Below, piece by piece: positions 37,040 to 48,720 of a DNA stretch of 64,000 bases. Position numbers and translations under genes: made by a program. The stretch covers positions 682,001-746,000 of the forward strand of contig WIUZ02000020.1 of assembly GCA_015956445.1 (NCBI GenBank), written 5' to 3'. How positions within the stretch are numbered: the first letter of the stretch is position 1; each line of letters starts with the position of its first letter. The notes beneath the pieces were generated by a model. The model had not been told where the DNA came from and did no database searches. It saw only the letters and a program-made list of their open reading frames with translations. Source of the stretch: Thelephora terrestris. Lineage: Eukaryota > Basidiomycota > Agaricomycetes > Thelephorales > Thelephoraceae.

Positions 37040-37621
37040 TTACCTTCACCATTGAGGACCCAGACGGCTCCATTGCCCTCAACGTCCGACAGTCCGAAAT
37101 TTACATGTTCGCCACCGGCGTACGTGCAGTGGAGTGGACCGAGAAGATTAACCTGAAACAATGCCCAACGTTGCTGGACACTGGATGCCACTCACTCCCA
37201 CTGCACAGAAGTCTGTCACCTCTGTGGCAGCACCAAACATTCGGAACATACACACAACACCAACTGCCAGAAATGCCCCGCTTCGAAGAAACCAATTGAT
37301 GAGATCAGCTCAGCCAACTGGAGATGCATTCACTTCTGCTGTCGCAGTTGTGGTCAAGCACACCCCTCCGATAGCCTGGACTGCCAATCCCGAAGCACTG
37401 CAATTGCCGAGGCCAGGAAGAAGATGAAAGTACCCATCGAACAAACCATCCTTGACCCAAGCACCCTACAAGTCCCTGCTGCTGGTTGGAACACTGTCTC
37501 TCACCAGAAACCCTCTAACAAACACCACTTGAATGGTTGTCCCTATGCCCTCAAACGAGGTGGAGGAATCTAATCCCTCTCTTCCTCTCCTATCCAAACC
37601 ACATTCTCTACATCCAAGCAA

Positions 37622-37969
37622 ATGTCCCTCATGTATCAAGACAACCTCACTATGGATAACTTATTAGCCGAACTAGACCAATTTTCACCTAATATCAACA
37701 AAGACAACCTCTATGTCCCCGCCCCCCAACCTTCTTCCTCCTCTTACACCCCCTCCTTCCCTATCTCCTCCAACCAGCTTCGGGTATGCTCCCAGAACTG
37801 CAGGAAAGACCACAAAACCATCCACTCCCTACTCAACTCATTTGGCCTGGAAACAGACATCTTCTTCATACAAGAAGTCTCCTACTATTGCATAGGAATG
37901 GATTCCCGGGGCAGTATGCCCTGGGTCCTGCAGGTTTTTCATTTGGTTCTGTCCCGCAAAAAACATTGA
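37622..37969 (+). pseudogene. LINE ORF2 N-terminus (APE endonuclease), truncated
   Basis: Begins MSLMYQDNLTMDNLL. The segment LRVCSQNCRKDHKTIH...LETDIFFIQEV is the usual start of a LINE apurinic-type endonuclease (N and E metal-site motifs). The similarity fades after 37900, and no RT follows, so ORF2 is cut off. Confidence 0.6.
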
Positions 37970-38462
37970 CTTTATCGCAGCACGTGCATGTTCTCATGAC
38001 GGCGCCAGAAATTTGCAAATACCTCCTGAGAACCTAAAACAGAAATGGTTGACCGTCATTGCCCCTAGTACATCATGAAAGGAGTGTGATGAGATAATGC
38101 CTGTGTCTGCTTGAGCACGTCTTGCCCAGTGCCCGGTCAAGCTTAAGATTGCTACTGCGCCTCGGCAAAAACCTCAACCCGTCGCGGGACGATGTTTTTC
38201 TTCTTTGTAGGCAGTCATCACTTTTACGCCATCCATCAAAACCCCTGTAGTATGCTGCGAGTGTGATCGGCCGACCGTATCGGTCCGACAAACAAGGTTT
38301 CGGCCGACACCAAGTCGAAAACAATGACTCAGTCACTCAGTACTCAACCCCGGACCGACGCTTTGTGCCGATACAGTGTCCCCTTTCCACACCTTCCGTC
38401 CTCTCTCTTCCCCACGCTTCTTTGTTTCTCTCTTTCATCTTTTTTCCACTCCCACCACCACA
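37970..38462. other. Junction between LINE relic and Helitron
   Basis: About 490 bp without a supportable gene. The Helitron 5' end should lie here, but no unambiguous 5'-TC terminus could be fixed. A C/T-rich stretch just before 38463 resembles a promoter pyrimidine tract. Confidence 0.4.
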
Positions 38463-38890
38463 ATGAACTCCTCGTACCAAAAAATCTTTGTTGGAACCAT
38501 TGCCTCTGTTCCTGTATCCATCGCCATCCAACCGACAACTGCGACATCAACAATCCTCCTCTCTGCCGCATATCGGCTCCAACTTCTTCCTCTGTTTAAT
38601 CGCTTCGGTCTATATACGTGTGACGTCACGTTGTCTGTTCCAACCAGACGTGGTTTCTACACTTCCAAGCTCTCTCTGCAATGTTCTCACGTTTCAGGTG
38701 TAAGCGACGTTGTTCTAGGATTGGATTGGATGACAGCCTGCAGCGCCGTCCTATGTGATGACGGTTCTGAACTACTGGACCCACCACACCTCACAGTTAC
38801 ACCGTTTTCACCTGGTCACTATTGGTCTCGAAATGAAGGTGAAGTTTACTTTTTTCTTCTTCGGTGGAACAGTCTGTTGAAAACCTCGTA
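38463..38890 (+). CDS. N-terminal Helitron segment, retropepsin-like pattern
   Basis: About 142 codons from the first ATG in this frame (MNSSYQKIFVG). The end region DVVLGLDWMTACSAVL resembles the 'ILGxDWL' signature of retroviral-type aspartic proteases, but no D-T/S-G active site is seen. It overlaps the Rep frame, and a very short intron or a frameshift around 38840-38880 probably joins the two. Function unknown. Confidence 0.45.
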
Positions 38891-41800
38891 GACGCGCCTC
38901 CTCCCGGTAACAATCTGATTGACACGGCACTGGCTCTTGATAAACTTAATGAATGCCTGACAGATGATTCCACTGCCGATTGCTCTGCTTTTTTTGCTGC
39001 TCATGGTATGGATGTTGAAGACTCGTCATTGGATCGGTCAGACACTCTTGCTCATCTATTGAATGGTTATTGTGCCAACCACGTAGCTAGTGGATGTTCT
39101 GAAATTTCTCACAATGTCAGATCACCCGTGGAGATGGCGATTGCAGTCACAGAGATGGTCATTGATGGGAACGCACGTAAGCAGATATCTTCCGAGCATC
39201 TTCGTGTAGCCTGTTCCGCAATTGGAATTCAGTCTGGTGGCTGCCGGCCAGAGAGTCCAACACTTTTGAGAAAGCTGGAACAGCGTTGTACCGACTTGCG
39301 ACAGCTCTTAGGCCGCACCAATATAGAAAATGCATTTAGTGCGGTTGAAAGCCTTGGAAAACGGGCCCTTCAGCAGCTTGCTGATCAACATCACCTGGAC
39401 TTACACGCCGGGCACAATGATGTCGACAATATTCGGACGAAGTTGGTTGATCACCTCTCCTCAGGTGCTTGTCAGGCATCTCGGTCCAGTTTATGTTCAT
39501 CTATCCAGGATGAGTTTCAGAACACTGTGTATAGTGACCTTGAAACACACATCCTTGGATTTGCTGCCAAAAAAGGGTCTGTTCGGAAGAAGACATTGAA
39601 ACAGATTCTGAAATGTCGTGGTGTTGAGTTCAGTGGAGATGATGGCATTGGCGGTCTTCGAAAACTGTTGCGCTCGTATGTTACACAACTTCAAAAAGGC
39701 AAACAATCAGAATTATCTCGGAACCAACGCGTTCAAGATCAGTCTGAACATGAGAAGAAGTTGGGTGAGATTCGTAGCACCTGGCCACAGCCTGCTAGTA
39801 TGAAACAAAAGGAGGAATGCATTCGAAATTTTCGCGCAGCTACGTCATCCAAATCCCTTCAACAATTTACGTGTGCCTGTTGTGCAGAAGCTGTGAATTC
39901 TTCTGAATGCAAAGTTGTGTCAATTGAGGATATTGACTTGAGTCTCATGCGCAACCGTACAGACCATGTCTTTGATGCCAGTCAAAGTATTCCATCCGAT
40001 TTACCTTTCGTTGATGGACCACTTGCTGATATACTCGTTGATCCGAATGGTGTGATAGAGATTGAGGAAGGATTGTCACTCCAACTGTGTCATCGCTGTA
40101 GCTCAAGTCTTTCTCGAAACAAACTCCCACGTTTAGCGATCGCAAACCTGAACGTTTTGGGGCCTGTTCCGCAGGAAATGAAGGAAATGACAATAGTTGA
40201 GGAAATGCTCATTGCTCGTTGCCGCGCCAAGCAATGTGTTGTCAAGTTGCAGGACCATCGAAATGATGTTAGTTTGCCATCATCGCAGCGTGGGTTTAAG
40301 GGTCATATCATTGTCTATCCTCAGAAAGTAGAATCACTCGCAAATGTCCTACCTCCGCCTGTTGATGACATTGTCCATCCGATTTGTGTCCTTTTTGTTG
40401 GCTCCACACTGCCATCTCAATCGTGGTTGAAAGATAAGGCCCACCCGCTAGTCATCAGGAGAGAACTTGTGCGGCAGAATCTACTCTGGCTGAAGGCACA
40501 CAACCCACTCTACAAAGATGTTGAGATCAGTGAAGAGCATTTACAAGCATTACCGATAGACGACATACTAAACTACAAGATTGAACACGTTAAACCCTCT
40601 GATAAGACTGATGCACTCGGGTCACGATATGACACAAATCCCTTGTCAGAGACTAATCAATCTGCGCCGCCTCCTGACGAGACAACACATATCCAATTCT
40701 CTAACATCGTGATCACCGACGTTGACGGTAATGCTCCTCCAAAAGATCTCATAGCCGCTGCCTTGCGTCATTACAAACGGGGTGGATCGTTTCTTGCTGC
40801 GCCTCACGAGCCAACACCTGTGAATGAGTTTTTCAATCCAGGTCTGCTACCAATGATGTACCCTACTTTATTTCCATATGGCATTGGTGGTGCCGAGGAC
40901 AGACGTCGGATGAATGCAATTTCATTCGAAAATCACGTGAAGCACTTTCTTGCTCTTGCCAATCATAGATTTCAGGAACACTATTCGTTTATTTTTGCTG
41001 CGTTCAACATAATCCAGCGACGGAAAATGTTGCTCCACACGAGTTTGAAAATCAAGCATCCGAGATTCAAATCGTGGGCACGCAGATTCCAAACCGTTTC
41101 ACCAGATGCAATTGAGAGGGTCATAGAACGATCATCTGATGGAAATTATGCCACCGCGCACGATAACGAGGAACGAAAAGTGTTGGACCTAATGAATGAG
41201 GTAAACACAATCACTTCTCATGTCCCTGGATCTGCCCCTTCACGTGTGGCAATGAGGAATGAGATCAGAGCCTTGACAATGAAGATTGGATTACCGAGCT
41301 TCTACATCACAGTCAATCCTGCCGACGTCCGAAATCCAGTTGTGAAGTTTTTAGCCGGCGAAGATATTGACGTTGATGCATTACTTCCAGAACAGGTTCC
41401 AAATTCCTGGGAGCAATCTATCCTCATTGCAAAAAATCCCGTGATCGCTGCACGGTTTTTTGATTGCTATCTGAAGGCCTTCATTTCGACGTTGCTCGGA
41501 TATGATCCAACACAAAAGGACCTAACTGGTGGGGTGCTCGGTCTTGTGAAGGGTTACTATGGCTGTGTTGAAGCTCAGGGACGCGGGACACTGCATTGTC
41601 ACATGTTGGTATGGCTCGAAGGCACTCTCAATCCAAACGAGATTTGTGACCATGTTTTGAAGGAGGGTGATGCTGAATGGGGGCAGCGGCTTCTCCGGTT
41701 CTTAGATGACACCATTACAAACATTATTCCCAGCGACCCCGATCCTGAACTTTCAATTCCCTTGTCAATTCATCACCCTTGTTCGGTCAGAGGTGTAGAT

Positions 41801-43759
41801 CTGGATGAACCCAATATCAGCCTTCAATTGAAGTCGCGGTTGAAAGACTTATACCACGTGGCAAAGGAGTGCCAAATCCATTCTCATACGAAAACTTGCT
41901 ACAAGCATCATAAGGCGGAACGGACCCTTCACTGCAGGTTTGACCACAATGAGAACAATTTTTGTGAAGAGACGAAATTTGACCCAGAAACCGCCGAGAT
42001 ATGTCTCCGTTGTTTGCAGGGTCTAGTGAATGATTTCAATGCCACCATGCTTGAAGCGATTCGATGCAACATGGACATCAAGTTTATTGGTTCCGGGGAA
42101 TCTGCAAAAGCCATTCTCTATTATATCACAGATTATATTACCAAGACTGAATTGAAGACGCACGTTGCATTTTCTGCCCTGCAACTTGCTGTCGAAAGAC
42201 TTGGCAAACACGATCCGACTGCTGATGAAGCGACGGTCAGGGCAAAGCGGCTATTGCAGAAATGTGCTTACGCAATGCTCTCTCACCGAGAGCTTTCGGG
42301 ACAGCAGGTTGCTGCATGGCTCATCGGGAGTGGTGATCATTATACCAGTCACCAGTTTCGTCACCTGTACTGGACAGCATTTGAAGCCAACATAAATGCT
42401 GAGAACCCATCACCCAAATGCTACAAAGCACGGCGTCAGACATTAACGGAACAAATTGATGGCCTCGAGAACGATTTGAGCACTGATACTCAATGTGATT
42501 CTGAAACAGATCGATCAGAAACACAGAAAGAAAACACCCGATGTGAACGGTCTGAGAGTGACAAGGAAGACGATGAGGAAAGTGATACCGGTGATGATGA
42601 AGAAAAGGACACAAGTGAAGATGAGAATGACGTACACCTTTCTTTCTCTCGAAGTGGCCATGTCTTCGAGCGAAGTTCTCAGGTCGAAAATTACAGGTTA
42701 CGTGCAAAAGAGCTTGAAAACCTTTCGGTTTGGGAATTTGTGTCCACTGTAGACCAGATGTCGAAGTCAAGTACACAGCAGGATTTTGATGAGGAGATAG
42801 ACGATATAGATGATGAAGATGAGCTGCTTGTAGACAATGTCGATGTTGGTACTGGTCCGTACGAACTCCATCCCAAGCACAGCGAATACCAGAAAAAGCT
42901 ACAACATGTTCACACCCTTCACTGGAAGCATTTGGTTCCTGTCCCGATTGGTCCTGCCCTCCCACGACATGACCGCCCTGAACTGTACCCAAAATACATG
43001 CGGTTGATGTTAATCCTCTTCAAGCCATGGCGTACAGAAGCTGACCTACATGGGGGTATGAACGATTGGGCGCAAGCATTTGATGAGTTTGTAAAATCTT
43101 GCTCACCTGAAATAAGGAAGATGTTAGATAATATGCAACTTCTTCATGAGTGCAAAGATTCCAAAAACTCACATTGGGCCAAAAGAAATAGAATTTTCGA
43201 TGAAGAAAGGCGAGCTACACGAAGTGAGCACAATGTGGAAGTTGGCATGGAAGAGATTATGAATCACATTGATTCGGTGGATAATTACCACAATCGAGCT
43301 ATTGCCGAATCCCTGGCAAACATTACAGATTGTTTGTCAGAGTTGCAAGCTGCAGGAATGTTTTCACATACCGAACGTACCGAAAATCTCCCTTCCCCAA
43401 GCATTGCGCGATCTGAGAGGCTCATGCTACCAGTCGATGACACACTTGAAGACCAATGGAAGCATACGTATGATGACCGCCGGAATGCCTGGAAGAAGAA
43501 ATTGAGTAACGCTCATGGTGAGATGCCCGCCACCTCCCCAACCAGGAACGCACAATCGTTAGCCATCATGAGTGCCACTGATGCCAATCCTGCTCCAGTT
43601 GAAGGTCAAATCATGCAGTTGGAGTTGCCATCGTCATCCGGTGTACCTAACATATCCATCGATGAGGTAGTCAATGTGTGGTCCCTCAATGTTGAACAAG
43701 CTAGAACATTTAGGATCATCACTTCACACTCGATTGATTCGAAAGTGAAACCGTTATGA
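38864..43759 (+). pseudogene. Helitron Rep region
   Basis: An open frame of 1631 codons starting from a splice or frame join, since no good ATG is present at its start. A Cys-rich zinc-finger-like block (CACCAEAV...) lies near residue 340. The HUH motif is in GRGTLHCHMLVWLEG near residue 910. The catalytic Tyr pair is in ILYYITDYITK near residue 1085. The segment around residues 1210-1260 is strongly acidic. A TGA (43757-43759) ends it immediately before the helicase frame, which continues without any gap. One C-to-T change of CGA would explain it. Family role: nicking and strand transfer during rolling-circle transposition. Confidence 0.85.
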
Positions 43760-44122
43760 ATGTATATAGGTGGACCAGGTGGAACTGGAAAGTCACGAAT
43801 AATCCATGCGTTGACTGACTTCTTTGGACGGAAGCAACAGTCAAGGAGGTTACGGCTGGCGTCATTCACAGGAGCAGCCGCAAAGAATATCGGTGGAACC
43901 ACCCTGCACACAGCACTGTCTATGAATCCGGCAAGCAAAAAATTAGTTGGCACCAAGACACGTGCAGATTTGATTGCGATGTGGGACGGCGTGGATTATC
44001 TTCTTATCGACGAAGTTTCTATGATCGGTTGTCACCTCTTAGCTGATATTCATAATGCTCTTGTGAACGCTACAGGACGGACAGAGCCATTTGGTGGTGT
44101 CAGTGTGATATTTGCTGGCGAC

Positions 44123-44140
44123 TGTCACGAACGCGTGACA
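44123..44140. repeat. Terminal hairpin of element C2
   Basis: TGTCACGAACGCGTGACA, the same 7-bp arms and 4-bp loop as at the end of C1. Confidence 0.8.
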
Positions 44141-44227
44141 TAGTAGCCAAGATCACACAAGTAATTCAAGACATTGGTCTTATTCGTAGTAATAATAGTA
44201 CAAAGGCGGCAGATGAAAACTACAAAC

Positions 44228-45131
44228 TTAAACAAGGACAAAAGGGTCCACATCACAGGCACAGTCCTGAGCAAACGGACAACGATGAGCGAAGTGGTGA
44301 GGATTATGAACGCTCTGAGGACAGTACGAGTACGCTCGTGTTACCGGATCCTGCCAGCACTCCCTGCACCCCAACACATCATGATACAAGCTATCATGCA
44401 TCTCCCGCTTCACGTCTGTCAAGGCCGCGCTCACTAATGCGAACCCATAACGGTCCTGGAGACCCGTCACTTCCACCTTCAACTTCATCCGAACCTGACG
44501 TGACGTGTCGGAGGGACGACAACGTTGACCAGAACGAGTCATCAGACTCTTGCGGTTCTTCTTCTTCTGGGACCTCTCCACCATCTGACGAACTGGGGCA
44601 GGACTCCAGGGAGGGGATGGAGGGAGAGGAATTCCCTGATCCTGGTGGTGGCGAAGGGATGACTGGGGACTTGCAAGGGGGGTCGGTGCAATAAGCCCCA
44701 TGGCACTGGTGTCCGAAATATCGGAAGAGAGATGCCTGGAAAGGTCCCCAATGTTCCAAAGCAAAGTGAGAGAAGTCATCATTCAAGCTGTTCATGATGA
44801 CGTACATAAGATCCACACGCTTCTCCAATTTCGCAATCCTATCCTCCCTCTCCCTCTCCATGGCGTCCAACAAAAGGATGGCTCCAGGGTGTCCAGCTTG
44901 AACTCGAGGCCTAGAAAGCCTGGGGTCTTCGTACCCAGCTTGTTCCCAAAACTCGGCGGGAGCATTATGAGCAGTAAGGAAGTTAATGGCGACTTGGTTG
45001 TCGTGGGCGATGTTGGCAGGGGAGTCATACAAATGTTGCTCCACGTCGAAGGGAGCATCCGTCTCGAAAGACGGAGTAAAGGGGGTGGCGGCAGCACTGA
45101 GCACGGCGTTGTTGGCAACGAAGGCAGACAT
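44228..45131 (-). CDS. Element C protein b, copy 2
   Basis: Starts MSAFVANNAVL at 45131. One frame is open to 44394; a second, carrying the Cys/His-rich C-terminus (CRECWQDPVTRAYSYCPQSVHNPHHFAHRC), is open 44782-44228. The N-terminal half differs from C1 by one internal deletion of about 15 codons and by scattered substitutions. The C-terminal half is nearly identical. No stop interrupts either frame. How the two frames are joined is unresolved. Confidence 0.6.
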
Positions 45132-45728
45132 AGTAGTAATAATATTTGAGAGAGGAGAGTAGTGCTGGTGATTGTGGGTGGAAAAGAGGCGATGGAGGAA
45201 ACAATCATTAATCCCCCTGACTTAAATACATCCTGACTCAAGAGAAGAGCCGGAAAGAGAAAACAATAACCCATTATCCATTAAGGTCCTAATTAGGATA
45301 AACAAACCCTCAGCCCCGATCGCGATCCCATCAAACCCTGAGAAATCCCCATCGATCATGAGAAATTCCCACCACGCTTCTATTACTACCATGAAACACG
45401 AGAAATCCCCGAATGCTTCCATCGACTCGCGCCTCTACTGTTCCCGTATTAGTAATTACCATCCGTCGTTCTAAGTCCCCTCTCTCTGACTCATCTACCC
45501 TACCCTAAACTACGCACAGACCATGTTGACTCCTGTTTGACTCGTTGCAGAATAATGACTCCTGTAGAGGATTGGGTATATAAGGAAGAGCGTTCGCTCC
45601 TTCTTTTCCCCATTCTCAATCTCTTCTGTACTCCTCTACCCACAACTTGAATAACAAAGTAAGCTGAGGAATTCTCCTCACGCCTTACCTTCTCTGACTC
45701 ATTCAAGCAGGAATTCTCCTGCCAGTGT

Positions 45729-46352
45729 ATGTTCAGTCCCCCAAATCCTTTCCCCTCTACCAGTCCAGTCCAACAACCAAGCATCCCTGACGCCAGGAGA
45801 TCTATCTGGGAGTATAAACTTATCAGAAGTCTCCAAGTAAACCGAACCGTCGGCTTACTCACCCATTTCCCTTATTATCGACCCTTTGCAGCTCTCGACG
45901 CCGGAGTCACTACTCCCCCCTTCCTCCTAGGAGCAGATCATCAATTCCTTTGGAATTCGGATCTTATGGAGAGCGTCCTTGCGACTGTTTACTTCAGTAT
46001 CAGTCCAGCCTTTTACTTTCCCTCGCCTCGTGTTCATCTTACCACTAACATCCATACCCACTCCCCTGCTATCATCATTCTCTGGTGGGAGATCCCAACT
46101 GAATTACCTTATTCGGTTATAGAATACCTTGTCAATTTCGAACGCCTTAGCGACCAAGACTTCGAACCTTTTGTGCAGCAACTCAACCAGTTCTGCCAAG
46201 ACTACCACTCACCCGTTCACCCTTATCAGACAGAGTCACCCCTCTCTCTTGATATTCCTCCTCCCCTCGTTTCCACACCCAGAACCCCTTTCAAAACTAG
46301 ACCCGACACCCCTCACCCTTCCGCTAATCCTCTAGCGCCCCACAAACAGTAA
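45729..46352 (+). CDS. Element C protein a, copy 2
   Basis: 207 codons, MFSPPNPFPSTSP..., ending 20 bp from the element end. It is identical in length to the C1 copy, with roughly ten residue changes, mostly conservative or in the Pro/Thr-rich tail. The upstream TATA box (45578-45584) and CATGGTC-type motif are shared with C1. Confidence 0.7.
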   Translation: MFSPPNPFPSTSPVQQPSIPDARRSIWEYKLIRSLQVNRTVGLLTHFPYYRPFAALDAGVTTPPFLLGADHQFLWNSDLMESVLATVYFSISPAFYFPSPRVHLTTNIHTHSPAIIILWWEIPTELPYSVIEYLVNFERLSDQDFEPFVQQLNQFCQDYHSPVHPYQTESPLSLDIPPPLVSTPRTPFKTRPDTPHPSANPLAPHKQ

Positions 46353-47622
46353 GCAGGCCTACAACCCTGACAGCGACTTCGCTCAGTTACCGCCCATTGG
46401 AGACACAAAACTCTATGCACACCTGAACTATAACAAGCTTCGTGTAGACACTCCATCAGGTCAAAAAACGGTCTTCGGTAAGCTTCTGTGGCGTGCTGTA
46501 GACACGGTCGTTATGTTGAACAAGCAGATGCGGCAGGCTGGTGAGACAAATACCCGATTTTTTTCCCTACTGAACAGGCTAAGAGATGGTTCGTGCACTG
46601 AAGAAGATCTTGTGTTACTGAATACCCGCTTGATTTCTGTTGCTGAGGAACAGTTGTCAGATGTATCTTGGCAAAATGCACCGATGATTGTCTCGGAGAA
46701 CGCTGTGAAAGATGCAATAAATGTAAAGGCTACATTGGCATTTGCGGAAAGAATGGGTCAAGTTGTGGAGTGGTTTGAAGCTATAGACACATACCGTGGA
46801 ACAAAAGTCACAGACCCAGATGTACATGAGTACTTGCTTGCCCAACCGTCCGGGAAAACTGGCCAGTGGTTAGGCAAAATTCCATTGGTGCTCGGAATGC
46901 CTGTCATTGTGAATCAAAACTTTGACATTGGAGGTGGTCTCGTGGACGGAAGTTTTGGGTATCTGAGGGAGTTCCAGTCACAGGAGGACGCTGATGGAAC
47001 TCGGTCGTTGAAGTCGTGCATCGTAGAGGTTCCTGACATCACGTGCGAACCCCTACCTCATCTTCCCCCTAAACACGTTGCAGTCATCTCAGATGCTGTC
47101 GAAATGCGACCCATCACTCACCCGGCCTCTGGAAAGAGCTGCACAATGCGACATTTTCAAATCCCACTGACGCCAGGTTTCGCCATGACCGCCCACAAAG
47201 CACAGGGGCTTACTCTGCTGCATGTGATCATTGACTTTGTCAGCTGCAGGGGCACTGAGTCCCCATACGTCATGGCATCACAATGTACCAGCCTGGAAGG
47301 GCTCCTAATCATGAGGCCATTCCCTATCTCCAAGATTTCTTGCCATCGGTCTCAAGAAGCGAGAGACGAGTTCAATCGGCTGGAGCTTGCGCGATGGCAA
47401 ACGATCGCCATCCATGGAACCCCACAAAAGCAAAACTTTGCGAGAGGGAAGCTGTCGACCGGAGCAAGTGGTCACTCGATGCAAATCGAGAACCTTTTTG
47501 CAAACGGTAGCCCCACCGATCCGGCAACAGCTGCACAGCTTCTTCAACAAATTCAAAACGAGGGTACCCGTGTCGAACAAGGTGCGCCACAACCCGCTAA
47601 AAACTTGCTAAGCTTAGTTTGA

Positions 47623-47823
47623 GGGTCCAGACCCCAATCAAATTCGCAAGCGGTGAAGAACTGGCCAGTCTACCGCCCGAATTACAAAGCGAACTAAACG
47701 ATGACAGCTTTAAAAACCCACGTACGCTTTAATCCTTTCTCTTCCCCCTTCGACGTACTCTCTCCTTACTCATAGCTCAACCTTTTTGTTTGTTTCTGTT
47801 TTAACATGCCACCCTCTTTCAAA
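47623..47823 (+). other. Possible host exon fragment left of G1
   Basis: 47635-47722 can be read FASGEELASLPPELQSELNDDSFKNP, ending before a GTACGC donor. It is protein-like and could be an exon of the gene that resumes at 50160. The relation to the Helitron 3' end just upstream is unclear. Confidence 0.35.
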
Positions 47824-47979
47824 CACAGGGTTCAGCTATCTTTTCTCCATGGGTCATGGACCATACATCGTGACAATTCTCCATGGGTCATGGGCCATGC
47901 AATGTTGTACAACGCATTGTACAACCCATGACCCATGGAGAAAAGATACCATTGTACAACCCATGACCCATGGGTAATG

Positions 47980-48345
47980 GAATAGTATCCGTTGCCCATG
48001 CCCCATGGGTTGTACAATGGTATCTGTTGCCCATGCCCCATGGGTTGTACAACACTATCCCTTCGCCATGGGTCATGGGTTGTACAACACTATCCTTTCC
48101 CCATGGGGCATGGGTTGTACAACACTACCCATTCTCCATGCCCCATGGGTTGTACAACACTATCTGATTCCCATGCCCCATGGGTTGTACAACACTATCC
48201 ATTCTCCATGGTGCATGGGTTGTACAACACTATCTATTTTCCATGCCCCATGGGTTGTACAATGCTATCCAATTCCCATGCCCCATGGGTTGTACATCAC
48301 TATCCAATTCCCATGCACCATGGGTTGTACAACAGCATCTTGTGC
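47980..48345. repeat. 35-bp tandem array, left arm of G1
   Basis: About ten units, each containing CCCCATGGGTTGTACAA with two small palindromes (an NCATGCCCCATGGG-type block and TTGTACAA). Confidence 0.9.
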
Positions 48346-48509
48346 CCATGGGGCATCAGTTGCAGAATGGTGTCCTTTCTCCATGTCCCATGGATTATAT
48401 CACTATTCCAGGAAAGGAGATACTTTATAAATCAACCATTAGCTGTGTGAATTTGAAAAAATTAGACTCTGTTTGTATGCATGATAGACCATATATCAGT
48501 TTGTGGCTC

Positions 48510-48720
48510 TAACCTAATGGAAACTAAACTTAACCTGATAATAGCCACAACCTAATCCTCAATCTAACCTGAGCCAATGTAAACTTGACCCATGAACCTA
48601 AGCCTAACCTAATCCTAAACCTGGTCTAATCCCAAATCTAACCCTAACCTGACCTGACCTAACCTAACCTAACCTAACCTAACCTAACCTATACCTAACC
48701 TAACCTGGTATGGGAAAACC
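48510..48720. repeat. (CCTAA)n-rich block in the G1 left arm
   Basis: Degenerate CCTAA motifs with a perfect run near 48658-48690. The mirror copy (TTAGG)n lies at 49355-49570 and a third copy at 57930-58140. Confidence 0.85.

Larger units (their letters stand above)
28334..37573 (+). pseudogene. LINE ORF1 (gag-like), broken
   Basis: Pieces at 28334-28885, 32071-34657 and 37040-37573 make one ancestral frame interrupted by B1 and C1. The middle piece (mostly 32390-34657) is open for about 750 codons and has a helical region, a Trp-rich segment and Pro-rich linkers. The C-terminus has zinc-knuckle patterns (CHLCGSTKHSEH...C and CCRSCGQAHPSDSLDC). Separate small frameshifts near 28395, 32380 and 37175 (one extra G in GACACTGGATG) also break it. 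Known role of the family: nucleic-acid-binding ORF1 of a non-LTR element. Confidence 0.7.
28334..37970 (+). mobile_element. Truncated non-LTR (LINE) retrotransposon with two nested insertions
   Basis: A LINE-type ORF1 with coiled-coil region and C-terminal zinc knuckles is followed by the start of an APE-type endonuclease ORF2 (SQNCRKDHKTIHSLL...DIFFIQE). The RT part is missing. Elements B1 and C1 are inserted in ORF1. Removing each with one TSD copy restores the local reading frame. The 5' and 3' limits are approximate. Confidence 0.75.
44123..46372 (-). mobile_element. Element C2: second copy of the two-gene element
   Basis: 2250 bp in the opposite orientation to C1. It begins TGTCACGAACGCGTGACA and ends CTACAACCCTGACA. 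Flanked by perfect GCGAC (44118-44122 and 46373-46377). Both genes are present and divergent. Its insertion point is inside the Helitron helicase. Confidence 0.95.
38463..47622 (+). mobile_element. Helitron (Rep plus Pif1-like helicase) with nested element C2
   Basis: It contains a Rep-type HUH domain, two catalytic Tyr and a superfamily 1B helicase in the usual Helitron order. Exact ends were not identified (no confident 5'-TC or 3' hairpin-CTRR), so the limits are those of the coding region. The helicase is split by C2, and a stop codon lies between Rep and helicase, so this copy cannot make a full protein. Confidence 0.85.
43760..47622 (+). pseudogene. Helitron Pif1-like helicase, split by element C2
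   Basis: It continues the Rep frame after a TGA. Walker A GGPGGTGKS and Walker B YLLIDEVSMI precede the break at 44122. After C2 the frame resumes at 46373 with FAQLPPIGD. The later motifs are FAMTAHKAQGLTL (SF1 motif V/VI region) and TSLEGLLIMRPF. Excising C2 with one GCGAC restores FAGD-FAQLPP exactly. The last 60 residues are not typical of the family and may be acquired sequence. Confidence 0.88.

Noticed and set aside
47980-48345. CRISPR-like array
   Set aside because: Units are directly contiguous with no unique spacers, and the host is a eukaryote.
48510-48720. Chromosome end or true telomere
   Set aside because: The CCTAA block is short, internal, mirrored within a palindromic element and flanked by unique DNA.
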